A DNA stretch of 64,000 nt from Cytobacillus purgationiresistens (GCF_030813235.1 NZ_JAUSUB010000024.1:1-64000); one strand, 5' to 3'. Shown: positions 26,381-36,137, counted from the first letter of the stretch. Numbers and translations: made by a program. The notes: a model not told the origin generated them from the sequence alone.

Positions 26381-26454
26381 CCATTCTCACCTCCCACTAT
26401 CCACCTGTATTTTATATCATACCAGAATATTTCTAATAATCTCTTAATTTTCCA

Positions 26455-27519
26455 TTATTTTCGAAACCAATTAGCCCCTTCATCCATATGTAAAAATGGG
26501 ATGGTTGTATCTACCTCTCCTGATATCCGATCCAGCATCAGGTCTTCACCGTTCAACCAGTGTCCGAAGTCAATTTCAACCGGCTCCCTGTCTCCACCAA
26601 GTGCCATCCACGCCTTCATGTCCCTAGGAAAATATGCGGCCGTATGGATTGTCCCTGCCCAGCTCCCGTACAAGTCAGAAAATACCCCTTTATCGGTATC
26701 ATTCATTAAGCGAAAAGCATCACCTGCTCCTAATAGATGTTTCCGGTTTTCTTCTATTATATTTAATCTTCTTTTTGAATCAGTCAACTCACGCCGATTT
26801 TCCTCTATCATCTTCTCAAAATGATTCGTGCAGGCTAAAGTCTCCCTTTCAACAATGCCTCGCGGAGATGTTTCAATTGCACAGCTTTTCCCCGTTTTAT
26901 CATAAACAACATAAGTAAAAGAATGACGATGAGGAATCTCCTTAAGCATCGCAATCGCTTCCTTTGCATCAGCACAAGATTCAAGAATAAGCCTGCCAAT
27001 CATACAGCAAATAAATCCATCACCAGGATTTTTGCGATTCATAAAATTATAACCTAAGCTTAGCCCCTTCTCATTCATTCCATCCATTCTTCCAGTCACC
27101 CGCTGACTTGGACCAATAATGGCATATCCCATATCAGTAGGTTGAAATAGCGTATAGCGGCCTTCATATGTTTTCGGGTGATAGTCATAATTTCGAATTA
27201 AGTAATGTTCTCCAATTAAAATCGAACAACCAGACTTCCTATAATTCACACGATATCCGCCAAACTCCTGTAACACTCTTTGAATTGGCCATTCCAACGC
27301 TTCTTGCAGTCCCATCAGCTCTTCCCACACACCAGGGGCAAACCTGTTAATGGCTGCCTTCGCTTCTTCAGCATCTATTTGAAATCTTGGCTTTCTTACT
27401 TTCCATTGATCTTCACGATTTTTGACAGAGAGCGAATCCTTCAAACGCTTTCCCTGCAGGACTCCAAAGTCATAATGTGATCCGCGAAATTGTAGCACAT
27501 CACTGTAGATTTGTTTCAT
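26455..27519 (-). CDS. C45 family Ntn-hydrolase (acyl-CoA:6-APA acyltransferase-like)
   Basis: A 354-residue protein of the choloylglycine/penicillin acyltransferase-like superfamily. The likely self-processing nucleophile is the cysteine in YRKSGCSIL (about residue 97), followed by the conserved RNYDYHP segment, and GRMDGMNEKGLSLGYNFMN and TNHF further on. Members hydrolyse or transfer amides; the true substrate is unknown. There is no signal peptide, so it acts in the cytoplasm. It appears monocistronic. Confidence 0.85.
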   Translation of the reverse strand: MKQIYSDVLQFRGSHYDFGVLQGKRLKDSLSVKNREDQWKVRKPRFQIDAEEAKAAINRFAPGVWEELMGLQEALEWPIQRVLQEFGGYRVNYRKSGCSILIGEHYLIRNYDYHPKTYEGRYTLFQPTDMGYAIIGPSQRVTGRMDGMNEKGLSLGYNFMNRKNPGDGFICCMIGRLILESCADAKEAIAMLKEIPHRHSFTYVVYDKTGKSCAIETSPRGIVERETLACTNHFEKMIEENRRELTDSKRRLNIIEENRKHLLGAGDAFRLMNDTDKGVFSDLYGSWAGTIHTAAYFPRDMKAWMALGGDREPVEIDFGHWLNGEDLMLDRISGEVDTTIPFLHMDEGANWFRK

Positions 27520-27785
27520 GATGATCCTCCTGTCTCAAGTATTCTTTGTTTAGCATACTTGAAACAACTGGGAAAATAAAGGACTCAAAGAATTTGGATT
27601 TAACTTGTTTGTGGATTAGGATGGGAGGGTGTTTGCTGTGGGTGTTGGTATCGGGGTGGGTCGGAATATTAATTAAGCCAACTAGTGGTTTGTTCATCGA
27701 TTTAGGGTCGGTTCCAGCACTAGTTTAACTTTTTTTCACGCTTACGTTTCCTAAAGCTAAAGGTTTAAAATCATTGCAGCCTGCA
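27520..27785. other. Intergenic region without a recognisable gene
   Basis: Overlapping open frames on both strands (27500-27728) have no ribosome site or familiar sequence and look like chance. The segment 27712-27727 contains GCACTAGTTT, also found at every unit junction of the 1-380 array, and CAACTAGT occurs at 27680-27687, so it may be a degenerate relative of that repeat. Confidence 0.35.
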
Positions 27786-27789
27786 GATT

Positions 27790-27824
27790 CAACAAAAAAA
27801 ACTGCATTTAAGAGTTAAATGCAG
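27790..27824 (-). terminator. Terminator of the ssu operon
   Basis: CTGCATTTAA (27802-27811), loop GAG, TTAAATGCAG (27815-27824): a perfect 10-bp stem. On the minus strand it runs into TTTTTTTTGTTG. It lies 21 bp beyond the stop of the ATPase gene. Confidence 0.92.
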
Positions 27825-27845
27825 CCTTTTACAGTCTGGGTAAAG

Positions 27846-28613
27846 CTATACTTTCTTCAGTTTTTCCGGTTTTTCCCCAAACATAATGCGATCAAGTACC
27901 TGCTCCTCCAATAGTGCCAAATTATGCTCTGAAAAGTGGCGTGGTCTTGGGGCCTGAACTCGGATGTCCACGGCAATATGACCGTCTTCGATTAAGATAA
28001 TTCTATCTGCCAGCCTGATTGCTTCACGCACATCATGGGTTACTAGCAGCGCTGTAAATCCTAGACCTTCCCAGATTTCTTCTATTAGATTTTGCATTTC
28101 TAATCTAGTAAAAGCGTCTAAGGCACTCAATGGTTCATCAAGCATCAGTAAGGAAGGTTCATGAATAAGGGCCCTTGCAAGCGCCACCCGCTGCTTTTGT
28201 CCACCAGACAATGTCGATGGCCATTCATCCTTAAAGGATAGGAGACCAACAGAGTCTAAAACTTTCTCTGCCTTGCCCTGCCATTGCCCATCAAGCCCTA
28301 AGCCAACATTATCAATTACCTTTTTCCAAGGCAACAGTCTTGAGTCCTGATACATCATCGTCATATTAGCATCAGATTCTTTGGATGGAACATTGTTAAA
28401 TAATAACTCTCCAGCTGTTAATGTTTCCAAATCTGCTACGAGGCGCAATAACGTGCTTTTACCACTTCCGCTCTTGCCTATAATCGCAACGAATTGTCCT
28501 CTTTCAATAGTTAAACTAATATTTTGCAGTACTTGTTTATCACCAAATGATTTACTCCCGCTCTTAATATCTATTTGTATAGCCTGTTCATTCTTGACTC
28601 TATTGCTGCCCAT
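27846..28613 (-). CDS. ssuB: Aliphatic sulfonate ABC transporter ATP-binding protein SsuB-like
   Basis: ATPase of an NrtD/SsuB/TauB-type importer, about 255 residues. It has Walker [10 protein letters not shown], the family-specific Q-loop [18 protein letters not shown], signature [15 protein letters not shown] and Walker [20 protein letters not shown] at 28613 follows GGGAGGTGAGAGT; the start at 28655 would overlap the permease gene and lacks a site. It is the last gene of the operon. Confidence 0.88.
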   Translation of the reverse strand: MGSNRVKNEQAIQIDIKSGSKSFGDKQVLQNISLTIERGQFVAIIGKSGSGKSTLLRLVADLETLTAGELLFNNVPSKESDANMTMMYQDSRLLPWKKVIDNVGLGLDGQWQGKAEKVLDSVGLLSFKDEWPSTLSGGQKQRVALARALIHEPSLLMLDEPLSALDAFTRLEMQNLIEEIWEGLGFTALLVTHDVREAIRLADRIILIEDGHIAVDIRVQAPRPRHFSEHNLALLEEQVLDRIMFGEKPEKLKKV

Positions 28614-28629
28614 ACTCTCACCTCCCGTA

Positions 28630-29403
28630 TTATTGCTGCTTATTGTAACTTGCATTCCACTTCAATGCACGGTTCTCTCCAAAAAGGGCAATGACATCAG
28701 CCAATTTCCCAAGCAGTGCATAGATAATAATGCTTAGTATAATTATATCTGTCTGCATGAACTCACGGGCATTTGTAGCCAGGTAGCCTATTCCCTGCTC
28801 TGTCGGTATCGTTTCAGCCACAATAAGTGTAAGCCACATGACACCTAGGGCATATCTTACCCCTACAAAAATCGAAGGGAGTGCACCAGGCAAAAGAATC
28901 TCTTTAAATAGCTTCCAACCCTTTAATTTATACATTTTCCCCATTTCAACTAATCCTGGATCAACCGTCCGGATGCCATGAAAGGTATTCACGTAAATTG
29001 GGAATAATACTCCAAGAACAACGAGGAAAATCTTCGCACTTTCATCGATACCGAGCCAAACAATCACAAGAGGCAGCAAAGCTAAATGTGGAATATTCCT
29101 GATCATTTGGATCGTCGTGTCTAATAGACGATATGATGTATTGGAAAGTCCATTCATTATGCCGAGTGCAAAGCCAATCAATCCGCCAATTAACATACCG
29201 ATAACTGCACGTGATAGACTTGCCCACACATGTGTAAATAATTCTCCACTGGCAATAAGTGTCCACCCGCTCATTAACACACTAATTGGTGAAGGGAATA
29301 ATGATGGTGTCACTATCTCTAACGATGCTACCACTTGCCATACGATTAAAATAATAATCGGGATAATCCACGGCTGAAACCGCTTGAACCACGTTTTTTT
29401 CAT
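28630..29403 (-). CDS. ssuC: Aliphatic sulfonate ABC transporter permease SsuC-like
   Basis: A 257-residue inner-membrane permease with about six helices (BPD_transp_1). The coupling loop [32 protein letters not shown] is the EAA-type motif of the Ssu/Tau/Nrt group. [22 protein letters not shown] is also hallmark sequence. It lies between the binding-protein and ATPase genes. Confidence 0.88.
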   Translation of the reverse strand: MKKTWFKRFQPWIIPIIILIVWQVVASLEIVTPSLFPSPISVLMSGWTLIASGELFTHVWASLSRAVIGMLIGGLIGFALGIMNGLSNTSYRLLDTTIQMIRNIPHLALLPLVIVWLGIDESAKIFLVVLGVLFPIYVNTFHGIRTVDPGLVEMGKMYKLKGWKLFKEILLPGALPSIFVGVRYALGVMWLTLIVAETIPTEQGIGYLATNAREFMQTDIIILSIIIYALLGKLADVIALFGENRALKWNASYNKQQ

Positions 29404-29432
29404 TTCATCATTTCCTTTTTTAATAAAATAGT

Positions 29433-30410
29433 CTATTTAACAGGCATATCCTTCGATACATCCAATTCAGCCGGAATTAAGTTTATTTCAAAATACTTAT
29501 CTGCTTGACGCTGCTGAGCATCAATCATTTCCTGAGTAATATTTGATGCACCAAATGTACGGCGCTCTACTTGCTTGTTAATGACTGATTCATCAATGCC
29601 TAGCGCTTTGGAAATTAGTCCTGCTACATCTGCTTTATTCTCATTTGCCCATTGATCGGATTGATCGATTGTTTCTAGCATTTGATCAACTAGTTCAGGT
29701 TCATTTTCATAAAAATCCGGTGTAGCAAAATAGAAAGTGCGATTCGGGTAATCATAATCTTCCCCTTCAGTTAATGTAACCACTTCTAATTCTGTCTCAA
29801 TGCTTGCAAAAAAAGGATCATATGAAGCCAATGCATCCACTTGCTTTGTTTCAAAAATCGCTCTTCCTTGAGCTGCATCCTCAGGGTATACCCATTGCAC
29901 ATCATCTGCAGTTAAACCTACGGAATCCAAAGCTAAGAGAGCTAAATAATGGTGATTCCCACCTTTTAAAACCCCAACTTTTTTCCCTTTTAGCTCCTCT
30001 ATAGAGGTAATGCCTGAATCTTTTAAAACCATTAACCCAACACCTTCTGGATTTGGCGCATCTGCTCCAACATACACTAATGGCTTGCCGGAAGCTTGCG
30101 CAAAAATAGCTGACCCATCAGCTGCATGACCAAAATCAATTGCTCCAGAATATAGTCCTTCTAATAGCGCACCGCCATGAACAAACATCTTCCATTCAAT
30201 CGTGTACCCGTCTTTCTCTAACGCTTCTTCCAAAAATTTATTTTCCTTTAGGATATTAAGTGTGTTCCCTTTTTGATACCCAATCTTAATAACCTTCTTG
30301 CTTTCTTTAGATGTTGCCTCATCAGAACCATTGGATCCGCAGGCAGCTAATACTACAAAAGAAAGAAGCAGGATAATAGCTAAAACTAATTTATTTCTTG
30401 CGTTTTTCAT
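29433..30410 (-). CDS. ssuA: Sulfonate-type ABC transporter substrate-binding lipoprotein SsuA-like
   Basis: A 325-residue solute-binding protein with lipobox VLAACGS at residues 20-26. The sequence KKVIKIGYQKGNTLNILKE and the GLYSGAIDFGHAADG region are typical of aliphatic sulfonate/taurine/nitrate-binding proteins (SsuA/TauA). No monooxygenase (ssuD) is in the operon; a VOC-fold protein takes the upstream place. The exact ligand is therefore open, but an organosulfur compound is likely. Confidence 0.85.
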   Translation of the reverse strand: MKNARNKLVLAIILLLSFVVLAACGSNGSDEATSKESKKVIKIGYQKGNTLNILKENKFLEEALEKDGYTIEWKMFVHGGALLEGLYSGAIDFGHAADGSAIFAQASGKPLVYVGADAPNPEGVGLMVLKDSGITSIEELKGKKVGVLKGGNHHYLALLALDSVGLTADDVQWVYPEDAAQGRAIFETKQVDALASYDPFFASIETELEVVTLTEGEDYDYPNRTFYFATPDFYENEPELVDQMLETIDQSDQWANENKADVAGLISKALGIDESVINKQVERRTFGASNITQEMIDAQQRQADKYFEINLIPAELDVSKDMPVK

Positions 30411-30440
30411 GATTAAATCCCCCCTATATTAAATCTCTGT

Positions 30441-31253
30441 TTATTTAAAACGATATAGCGCCCCAAAAACATTAATGACTTCTTTTTCTGCTGATCCTGA
30501 AAAATCAGCAATAAATGGGATCTCTCCACGTTCGTCCAATAAAGTCTTTACCGTTCCTTCACCTAACGGGGAGTAAAATACTAAATTGCCACCATCCAGC
30601 AGCAAAGCTTGCCCTTTGGCATTTAGCTCTTTATCCACAAAAATGTCGCTCGCCTCTAAATTGAAGCAGTTACACCATTTTTTAATCGTTTCTTCAACAT
30701 CATGAACGGTAAAGCCGATTGATGATAATTCGAGGTCACCTCTGCCATGCCCAGCAATAACCGATTGATCAATCAATTCTTCTTTTCGCACTTCATCCTC
30801 ATCATCCCATTGAATAAAAAATGGCATCTCCAAGTCATGATCCTTCGACCCTATATACAGGAGTCTCCATGTAATTAATTTGCCGTCAGGTCTTTTTCTG
30901 CTCAATGGTAAAGGACCATTGACTTCTAGGCCAAGGTCCCGAAAACGCTTTGCATCAGCTTCTATATCTTCTGTCCTAATGGCAACCCTCGTTAACCCCT
31001 CGGAATAATTGTTATGCACAAAACTTTCTCTTAAACTATATTCAATCCCAGCAGCCTCTTCGACTAATTCTTGATTGAATACACCAATAATTTCTATATA
31101 ACTTAAATCAAAGTAGCTTAAAGAATTATAAGTACCATAGCTTTCATGTCTGCCTCCTTCAACAGCATGAAGCCCAATATCTTTCAATACTTTCATCGTC
31201 TGTAAAGGGTCTTTAACGAAGTGGACTAGGTGATCAAACTGATATATTCCCAT
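30441..31253 (-). CDS. VOC-superfamily protein (glyoxalase-like domain)
   Basis: A 270-residue protein starting GIYQFDHLVHFVKDPLQT, the metal-binding opening of a Glyoxalase_3-type vicinal-oxygen-chelate domain; a second, weaker repeat begins at SSIGFTVHDVEETIKKW (about 180). It is the first gene of the ssu-like operon, 30 bp before ssuA. It could act on the imported sulfur compound or on a product; no substrate can be assigned. Confidence 0.8.
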   Translation of the reverse strand: MGIYQFDHLVHFVKDPLQTMKVLKDIGLHAVEGGRHESYGTYNSLSYFDLSYIEIIGVFNQELVEEAAGIEYSLRESFVHNNYSEGLTRVAIRTEDIEADAKRFRDLGLEVNGPLPLSRKRPDGKLITWRLLYIGSKDHDLEMPFFIQWDDEDEVRKEELIDQSVIAGHGRGDLELSSIGFTVHDVEETIKKWCNCFNLEASDIFVDKELNAKGQALLLDGGNLVFYSPLGEGTVKTLLDERGEIPFIADFSGSAEKEVINVFGALYRFK

Positions 31254-31389
31254 AACTCCTCCTATTTATTGTGAATTTTCTTTATTCTCCAACTATCCAT
31301 ACAATACAAGGCTATAATTATTGTGTCAAGAAAAAAATATAGTATCCTCATCTATATACTTGGTTTAACGCGGTGACATGATTAAAAAT

Positions 31390-31443
31390 CCCATTAAAAA
31401 AGCTAACACAAGGAAATAATCGAATTTCCTTCGTTAGCTTTTT
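31390..31443 (-). terminator. Terminator of the sipW operon
   Basis: AAGCTAAC (31400-31407) pairs with GTTAGCTT (31433-31440), and AGGAAAT/ATTTCCT pair inside. On the minus strand it is followed by TTTTTTAATGGG. It begins 9 bp after the stop of the TasA-like gene. Confidence 0.9.
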
Positions 31444-31452
31444 AATATCACT

Positions 31453-32355
31453 TTACTTTTTTACGAACCAGTTATATAAAGCTTCTGATTCTATGGTTAA
31501 ATACGTATTATTTCCTTTATTGAAATGGATAGTGCCTTTCTTTGACGTATCTACTCTATCCTCGGTCAATCTCCATACTGTTTTATCACTAGCATAGTAT
31601 TCACTTGCAGTGACTACTCGGTACCATGTTTCTCCGCCTGAGACACTTTCAGTAATTTTAAAGTTACCGACAGTCCTTTCAAAATCACCGTTCCCATCTC
31701 CCATTGTCACATCAATTACTTTAAGTCCGTCTGCATTTTTATTGAATACTACTCCCTTATTTGTCGTTGATTTCGCAGATCCATTAGGCGTTGCTTTAAA
31801 TGTCACTTTTCCAGTGTAAAACGGACCTTTTTCTTCTTCATCTACCTGTGTTGCAATCACTTCCAATTTAATATTTCCTGTTTTACCTTGGAAGGCGATA
31901 TCATTATTCCCGTGAGGCCAACTAGCAAAGATTCTAAAATCCTCACTATCTGACTCTGGTCTAAATGCAGTTCCATGATTTACTTCTTCCCATGCACCCG
32001 CAACCTTACGTTCCATTTTCAATTTAATCGGAGAGCTTCCATCAGATGGGAATAAATCCCCGGACGGAATTAAATCTACATTATATTCTAAAGGTACTTC
32101 CGTGTCGTTTTTCTTAATTTGGAATTGATATACTTCAACCGGATCCATACCCGGCTGCAGCTTTCCACCTAAAGCAAACTGTCCATCACCAATCGTTTGC
32201 CCTTGTGCATTGACTGTATCCACATTAAACTTTGCTGCTTGAGCAGTATTCCCTGTGCTTGTAAAGCTCTTAGAAAAATAGGCTACTGTTCCAAAAACTG
32301 CAACTGCAATTAATACCATAGCAAGTGAACCTAGTGTAAGCTTTTTCTTCAACAT
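31453..32355 (-). CDS. SipW-dependent exported protein, TasA/CalY-like with an extra C-terminal region
   Basis: A 300-residue secreted protein. The N-terminus LTLGSLAMVLIAVAVFGTVAYFS has the SipW-type signal (long hydrophobic core then a TxAYF-like end), and mature residues such as AAKFNVDTVN and the QFALGGKLQPGMDP block resemble the TasA/camelysin (M73) fold. TasA-type proteins form extracellular fibres in biofilm matrix. The region from about 200 to 300 (WYRVVTASEYYASDKTVWRL and onward) is not part of TasA as I know it and has no family I recognise. It lies 39 bp after sipW and is followed by a terminator; there is no tapA. Confidence 0.8.
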   Translation of the reverse strand: MLKKKLTLGSLAMVLIAVAVFGTVAYFSKSFTSTGNTAQAAKFNVDTVNAQGQTIGDGQFALGGKLQPGMDPVEVYQFQIKKNDTEVPLEYNVDLIPSGDLFPSDGSSPIKLKMERKVAGAWEEVNHGTAFRPESDSEDFRIFASWPHGNNDIAFQGKTGNIKLEVIATQVDEEEKGPFYTGKVTFKATPNGSAKSTTNKGVVFNKNADGLKVIDVTMGDGNGDFERTVGNFKITESVSGGETWYRVVTASEYYASDKTVWRLTEDRVDTSKKGTIHFNKGNNTYLTIESEALYNWFVKK

Positions 32356-32394
32356 TTCTTCCCCCTCGATCCGCTGATCAATAGTAATTTTTAT

Positions 32395-32940
32395 TTACCC
32401 CTTTTTAGAAATTCCTTTTGTTTTCTCATTTCTCAGATATTTATCTTTAAATATATTCATAAAAAGGAGTAGCACAAGAATCATACCAATGATAATTATT
32501 CCAATCGGACTACTTATAAAATTGGAAACATATCCTCCTTTTGGAATATTAAAAGCTAGTGAGCCAACGATTTGAGTACCAGAAACCAAGCCCTGATCCT
32601 CAATATTATTGGCATCTCCTTTTGTTTGGAGAAGGACTTGTCCATTCTGATCTACTAAATCTACTACCCTATGAGTAACTAATGTACCGCCCTTCTTGTA
32701 TGTAACAATATCATTTTCTTGGATGCTCCCTATATCTACAGTCTTCACTACAACTAAATCCCCTGCATTAATGACAGGCTCCATGCTCCCAGTTAAAACA
32801 GACATGGGCATAAATCCAAATACTGCCGGAGGATCACCGGGTTCTTGTCCACCCTGCAAAATAGAATAGATTGAAACTAGACCAAGTACCAATAAAACGA
32901 CAAATAATAGATTTCCTATTAAGCCTATAAATTTCTTAAT
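32395..32940 (-). CDS. sipW: Signal peptidase I SipW (ER type), probable ATT start
   Basis: Membrane signal peptidase that processes TasA-type proteins. The nucleophile is Ser in VLTGSMEP; the general base is His in TLVTHRVVD in place of the Lys of bacterial SPases, which marks the ER-type SipW. A C-terminal membrane helix (IGIIIIGMILVLLLFMNIF) follows. The first standard start codon is a TTG at 32892, with no ribosome site and in the middle of the N-terminal helix. Upstream in frame, KKFIGLIGNLLFVVLL is the expected SipW N-terminus. It is preceded by GGGAGGGGG and then ATT codons at 32943 and 32940, and a TAG stop lies at 32955. So translation most likely begins at ATT, giving about 181 residues. 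Confidence 0.85.
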   Translation of the reverse strand: MKKFIGLIGNLLFVVLLVLGLVSIYSILQGGQEPGDPPAVFGFMPMSVLTGSMEPVINAGDLVVVKTVDIGSIQENDIVTYKKGGTLVTHRVVDLVDQNGQVLLQTKGDANNIEDQGLVSGTQIVGSLAFNIPKGGYVSNFISSPIGIIIIGMILVLLLFMNIFKDKYLRNEKTKGISKKG

Positions 32941-32966
32941 AATTCCCCCTCCCTATCTACCTCTTT

Positions 32967-33021
32967 GTTCTTTAATAAGAACACTTTAGACTATTATATA
33001 AGTATTAGGAATAATAGACAA
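32967..33021 (-). promoter_or_regulatory. SigA-type promoter and SinR-like operator of the sipW operon
   Basis: On the minus strand: -35 TTGTCT (33021-33016), a 17-bp spacer and -10 TATAAT (32998-32993). Just downstream is the inverted repeat GTTCTT-TAAT-AAGAAC (32967-32982), one arm of which extends to GTTCTTT, a perfect match to the SinR consensus GTTCTYT; the other arm has one mismatch. The operator would cover the transcription start region and 5' leader. SinR repression of sipW-tasA/calY operons is known in B. subtilis and B. cereus; binding here is inferred. Confidence 0.65.
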
Positions 33022-33185
33022 GAGAGTAAATACCTAAATATTCAGAATTATACACTAGTTAATCGATGGCTGTCGATTATTCAGTCTAAAAGAACCAGTA
33101 TAAAGCTATAAAAGAAAACCAACATCAAACATTAGTCTTATAAGCATTTTCTGGTGTGATCATATGTATATTAAAATAGGAATAA

Positions 33186-33238
33186 ACAAAACAAAGGATA
33201 AAATACCCTATTTTCAAGAAAAATAGGGTATTTTATCC
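33186..33238 (-). terminator. Terminator of the kynurenine operon
   Basis: Perfect 19-bp stem with arms at 33196-33214 and 33220-33238 (core AAAATACCCTATTTT) and a 5-nt loop. On the minus strand it is followed by TTTGTTTTG. The outer GGGTATTTTATCC piece is repeated at 33240-33252. Confidence 0.93.
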
Positions 33239-33265
33239 TGGGTATTTTATCCTCTTAACAAATAT

Positions 33266-34117
33266 TTAGAGCTTTGTTCGAATGGCCCAAAGCTCAGGGA
33301 AAAATTGTTGATCAAGGACCTTTTTTAAGTATCCTACTCCCGAAGAGCCGCCAGTGCCCGATTTAAACCCGATGATTCTTTCAACTGTTTTCATATGGCG
33401 GAAACGCCATTGCTGCAGCCAGTCCTCGATATCAACCAACTTTTCTGCCAGCTCATATAATTCCCAATATGCATCAGGGTTTTTGTATACCTTCATCCAT
33501 GCATGGAGAACGGAATCATTTTGATGATAAGCTTGTGTAACATCCCTATTTAATACTTCAGGGTCTATACCTATTCCTGCCCTGGACAGTGCATGAATTG
33601 CTACATCATAAAGACTTGGTGTTTCGTAAGCATCCCTCAATGTTTTTTGCAGCTTTTCATCTTTTTGATAAATCTTTAATACATGTGGCGTCTTATAGCC
33701 TAAGGCAAATTCTATCATTCTATATTGATAGGATTGGAATCCAGATGCCTGCCCTAATGACTCACGGAATTCCATATACTCACTCGGGGTCATTGTCGAT
33801 AGCACATCCCATGCTTGAATGATTTGTGATTGGGTTTTAGAAACACGCGCCAATCTTTTTTGCGCAGCGGCCATATCATCAGTTTTTATTGAAACGATCG
33901 CTGCATTAATTTCATGGAGAATAAGCTTCATCCATAATTCTGTGACTTGATGAATAATAATAAATAGCATTTCATCATGATGACCAGAGAGTCTTTTTTG
34001 GGCGGATAAAATCTGATCTAACTGCAAGTATTCTCCATACGTCATATTATTTGTAAAATCAGTATGGATATTTTTTTCAAAAGCAGCAGCATCCTTGCTT
34101 TGTTTTTCATTAGTCAT
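33266..34117 (-). CDS. kynA: Tryptophan 2,3-dioxygenase KynA
   Basis: Heme enzyme that opens the indole ring of L-tryptophan to N-formylkynurenine. The 283-residue sequence contains [35 protein letters not shown] (with the distal His) and [28 protein letters not shown] (with the proximal heme-ligand His and the GTGGSSG loop), the strongest family markers. It overlaps kynB by 8 nt and is the last gene of the operon. Confidence 0.96.
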   Translation of the reverse strand: MTNEKQSKDAAAFEKNIHTDFTNNMTYGEYLQLDQILSAQKRLSGHHDEMLFIIIHQVTELWMKLILHEINAAIVSIKTDDMAAAQKRLARVSKTQSQIIQAWDVLSTMTPSEYMEFRESLGQASGFQSYQYRMIEFALGYKTPHVLKIYQKDEKLQKTLRDAYETPSLYDVAIHALSRAGIGIDPEVLNRDVTQAYHQNDSVLHAWMKVYKNPDAYWELYELAEKLVDIEDWLQQWRFRHMKTVERIIGFKSGTGGSSGVGYLKKVLDQQFFPELWAIRTKL

Positions 34118-34760
34118 GCAAACCCTCCTCAGTTAATCGCCTTATCACTGCCCTTACTGGACTGCCATCCGCATTTTTAAGTGGCAGAGGAAGGGCGATT
34201 AATTCATAATCTCCTGGCTCCACATAATCAACCATTATATTTTCTAGAATGTGAACGCCAGAATGATATAGAGCATGATGAGCCTCCATTTCTTTACTAT
34301 CAAGTGAATCAACAGAAGGAACATCTACACCAATTAACCTTACCCCTCTGTCTTTAAGGAATGGAGCAATATCTGCTTCTAGATGTACAATTTTCTCGGG
34401 GAATAAATCGGGCTTATTAGGAATCGCCGTTTTTAAAAGAAGCCTTGTTACTCCTGTTAAATCAAATTGACTTAATACCGATTGATTGATTCGCTCATAA
34501 GATGATACGTCTATCAATCTCGCTCGGCCAATAAAAACAGCAATATCAAGATCCAAAATTTTTTCTCCTAGATCGTCAAAATGATAAGGAGCATCCACAT
34601 GAGTGCCTGTATGTAAACTTGTAGTGATCCTGCCAATATTTACTGAGCCTGTTTGTTCTTTTGTAAATGAAGTGACATAGGTAAAAGCGGTATCTCCTGG
34701 CCAATGACTAATTTCATTTGTTAAGGGCTGTGATATATCAATCCATTTGTTATTCTTCAT
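34110..34760 (-). CDS. kynB: Kynurenine formamidase KynB
   Basis: Metal-dependent cyclase-like hydrolase converting N-formylkynurenine to kynurenine and formate. The 216-residue protein carries the signature [12 protein letters not shown] (about 50-61) and the metal/active-site region [12 protein letters not shown], both typical of KynB. It lies 3 bp after kynU and overlaps kynA. Confidence 0.95.
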   Translation of the reverse strand: MKNNKWIDISQPLTNEISHWPGDTAFTYVTSFTKEQTGSVNIGRITTSLHTGTHVDAPYHFDDLGEKILDLDIAVFIGRARLIDVSSYERINQSVLSQFDLTGVTRLLLKTAIPNKPDLFPEKIVHLEADIAPFLKDRGVRLIGVDVPSVDSLDSKEMEAHHALYHSGVHILENIMVDYVEPGDYELIALPLPLKNADGSPVRAVIRRLTEEGLHD

Positions 34761-34763
34761 CCT

Positions 34764-36044
34764 CTAAGCCACTACTCCCCGCTTATTTTCAAATTGCTTA
34801 TATTTCTTTTCTTCCATTATTTTTTTCAAAATTTGCACAGTATGCCATATATCTTCAAATGTATTATAGAGTGCGACTGGTGCCAATCTAATCCCGTTTG
34901 GAGAACGAAAATCAGGAATGATTCCCTCTGATTTTAATGCCTTGCAAATCCTAGCGGCCTCGGGATGCTCTAAAAACACATGACCCCCACGCTGACTTAC
35001 TGCTAAGGGATTTCTAATCACAAAGCCAAAAGGATGCAGCTCATGATTAATCAAATCCATGAAATAGGTGGTTAATCTCAAGGATTTTGATCGAATAGGA
35101 TCAATTCCCGCCTCAGTAAACATTGAAAGTGCACCAATTAAAGGCGCCATACTTAAAATATGAGGTGTACCGATTTGGTATGCGCCAGCATTTTCTGCAG
35201 GCACCATCTCATGACTCATATCGAACTGTCTTCCCTTATGCGAACCAAACCATCCAGCAAGACCAGGTGTAGTGCCTAAATGACGTTTATTGACATACAA
35301 TCCACCAGTTGCACCGGGTCCTCCATTTAAATGTTTATAACTACACCAGAAGGCAAAATCAACATCCCATTTGCTTAAATCATGAGGGAGGGAACCAATT
35401 GAGTGACAAAGATCAAAGCCGATTAGAATATTTCGCCGATGCGCTTCTATTGTGAGCATCTCCATATCCAGTACTTGACCGCTCCGATATAATACACTTG
35501 GCAGGATAATCAAAGCGATATCTTCAGTCATCGCTGCAATAATATCCTCTTCTTTTAGAAAATGTCCATCTTCACTTTTCACCCGAACAAAATGATCATC
35601 AGGACCAAAACCCTTAACGGCTAGCTGACTTTTCATCGCATAGATGTCAGAAGGGAAATTTAATTCATCTGCTAAAATCTTTGTTTTCTTGTCTGCAGGC
35701 TGGTAAAACGTGGCTAATAATTGATGGAGATTAGTTGTTGTCGAACTGCTGACAATCACTTCTTCTTCCTCAGCGCCTACTAAAGAGGCCATTTGCTTCC
35801 CAAGTGATTCGGCTAAATAGAACCACGGATGCTCTCCTTCAGTCCATCCGTCGATCGCAAGTGTTTTCCAAGAATCCATGATGGCTTTTACTGAGGCTTC
35901 TGCTCTTTTTGAGAGAAGACCTAACGAATTCCCATCCAAATAAACAGTATCTTCTTTTATATAAAACTCTTGACGATATTTGCCCAGTTCATCTGACTGA
36001 TCCAACTCTCTGGCATACTCAACTGTGTGTGCATTTTCACCCAT
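34764..36044 (-). CDS. kynU: Kynureninase KynU
   Basis: PLP enzyme that splits kynurenine to anthranilate and alanine. The 426-residue sequence includes [10 protein letters not shown] near the N-terminus, [15 protein letters not shown], and the Schiff-base lysine in [18 protein letters not shown] at 36044 follows AAAGGTTG; the upstream in-frame start at 36137 adds 31 residues of hydrophobic leader that do not belong to the family. First gene of kynU-B-A. No kynurenine 3-monooxygenase is present, so the pathway here ends at anthranilate, not NAD. Confidence 0.95.
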   Translation of the reverse strand: MGENAHTVEYARELDQSDELGKYRQEFYIKEDTVYLDGNSLGLLSKRAEASVKAIMDSWKTLAIDGWTEGEHPWFYLAESLGKQMASLVGAEEEEVIVSSSTTTNLHQLLATFYQPADKKTKILADELNFPSDIYAMKSQLAVKGFGPDDHFVRVKSEDGHFLKEEDIIAAMTEDIALIILPSVLYRSGQVLDMEMLTIEAHRRNILIGFDLCHSIGSLPHDLSKWDVDFAFWCSYKHLNGGPGATGGLYVNKRHLGTTPGLAGWFGSHKGRQFDMSHEMVPAENAGAYQIGTPHILSMAPLIGALSMFTEAGIDPIRSKSLRLTTYFMDLINHELHPFGFVIRNPLAVSQRGGHVFLEHPEAARICKALKSEGIIPDFRSPNGIRLAPVALYNTFEDIWHTVQILKKIMEEKKYKQFENKRGVVA

Positions 36045-36137
36045 AAGCCAACAACCTTTCAGAATATTTTTTATATCCGCAAAATTATATATGATGAGTA
36101 AACACCTGTCAATGAAGTGTGGTAACGGGGTAATCAA

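Noticed and set aside
27500..27728. Overlapping ORFs on both strands between the C45 and ssu genes
   Set aside because: No start signals and mirror-image low-complexity composition; probably a degenerate repeat region.
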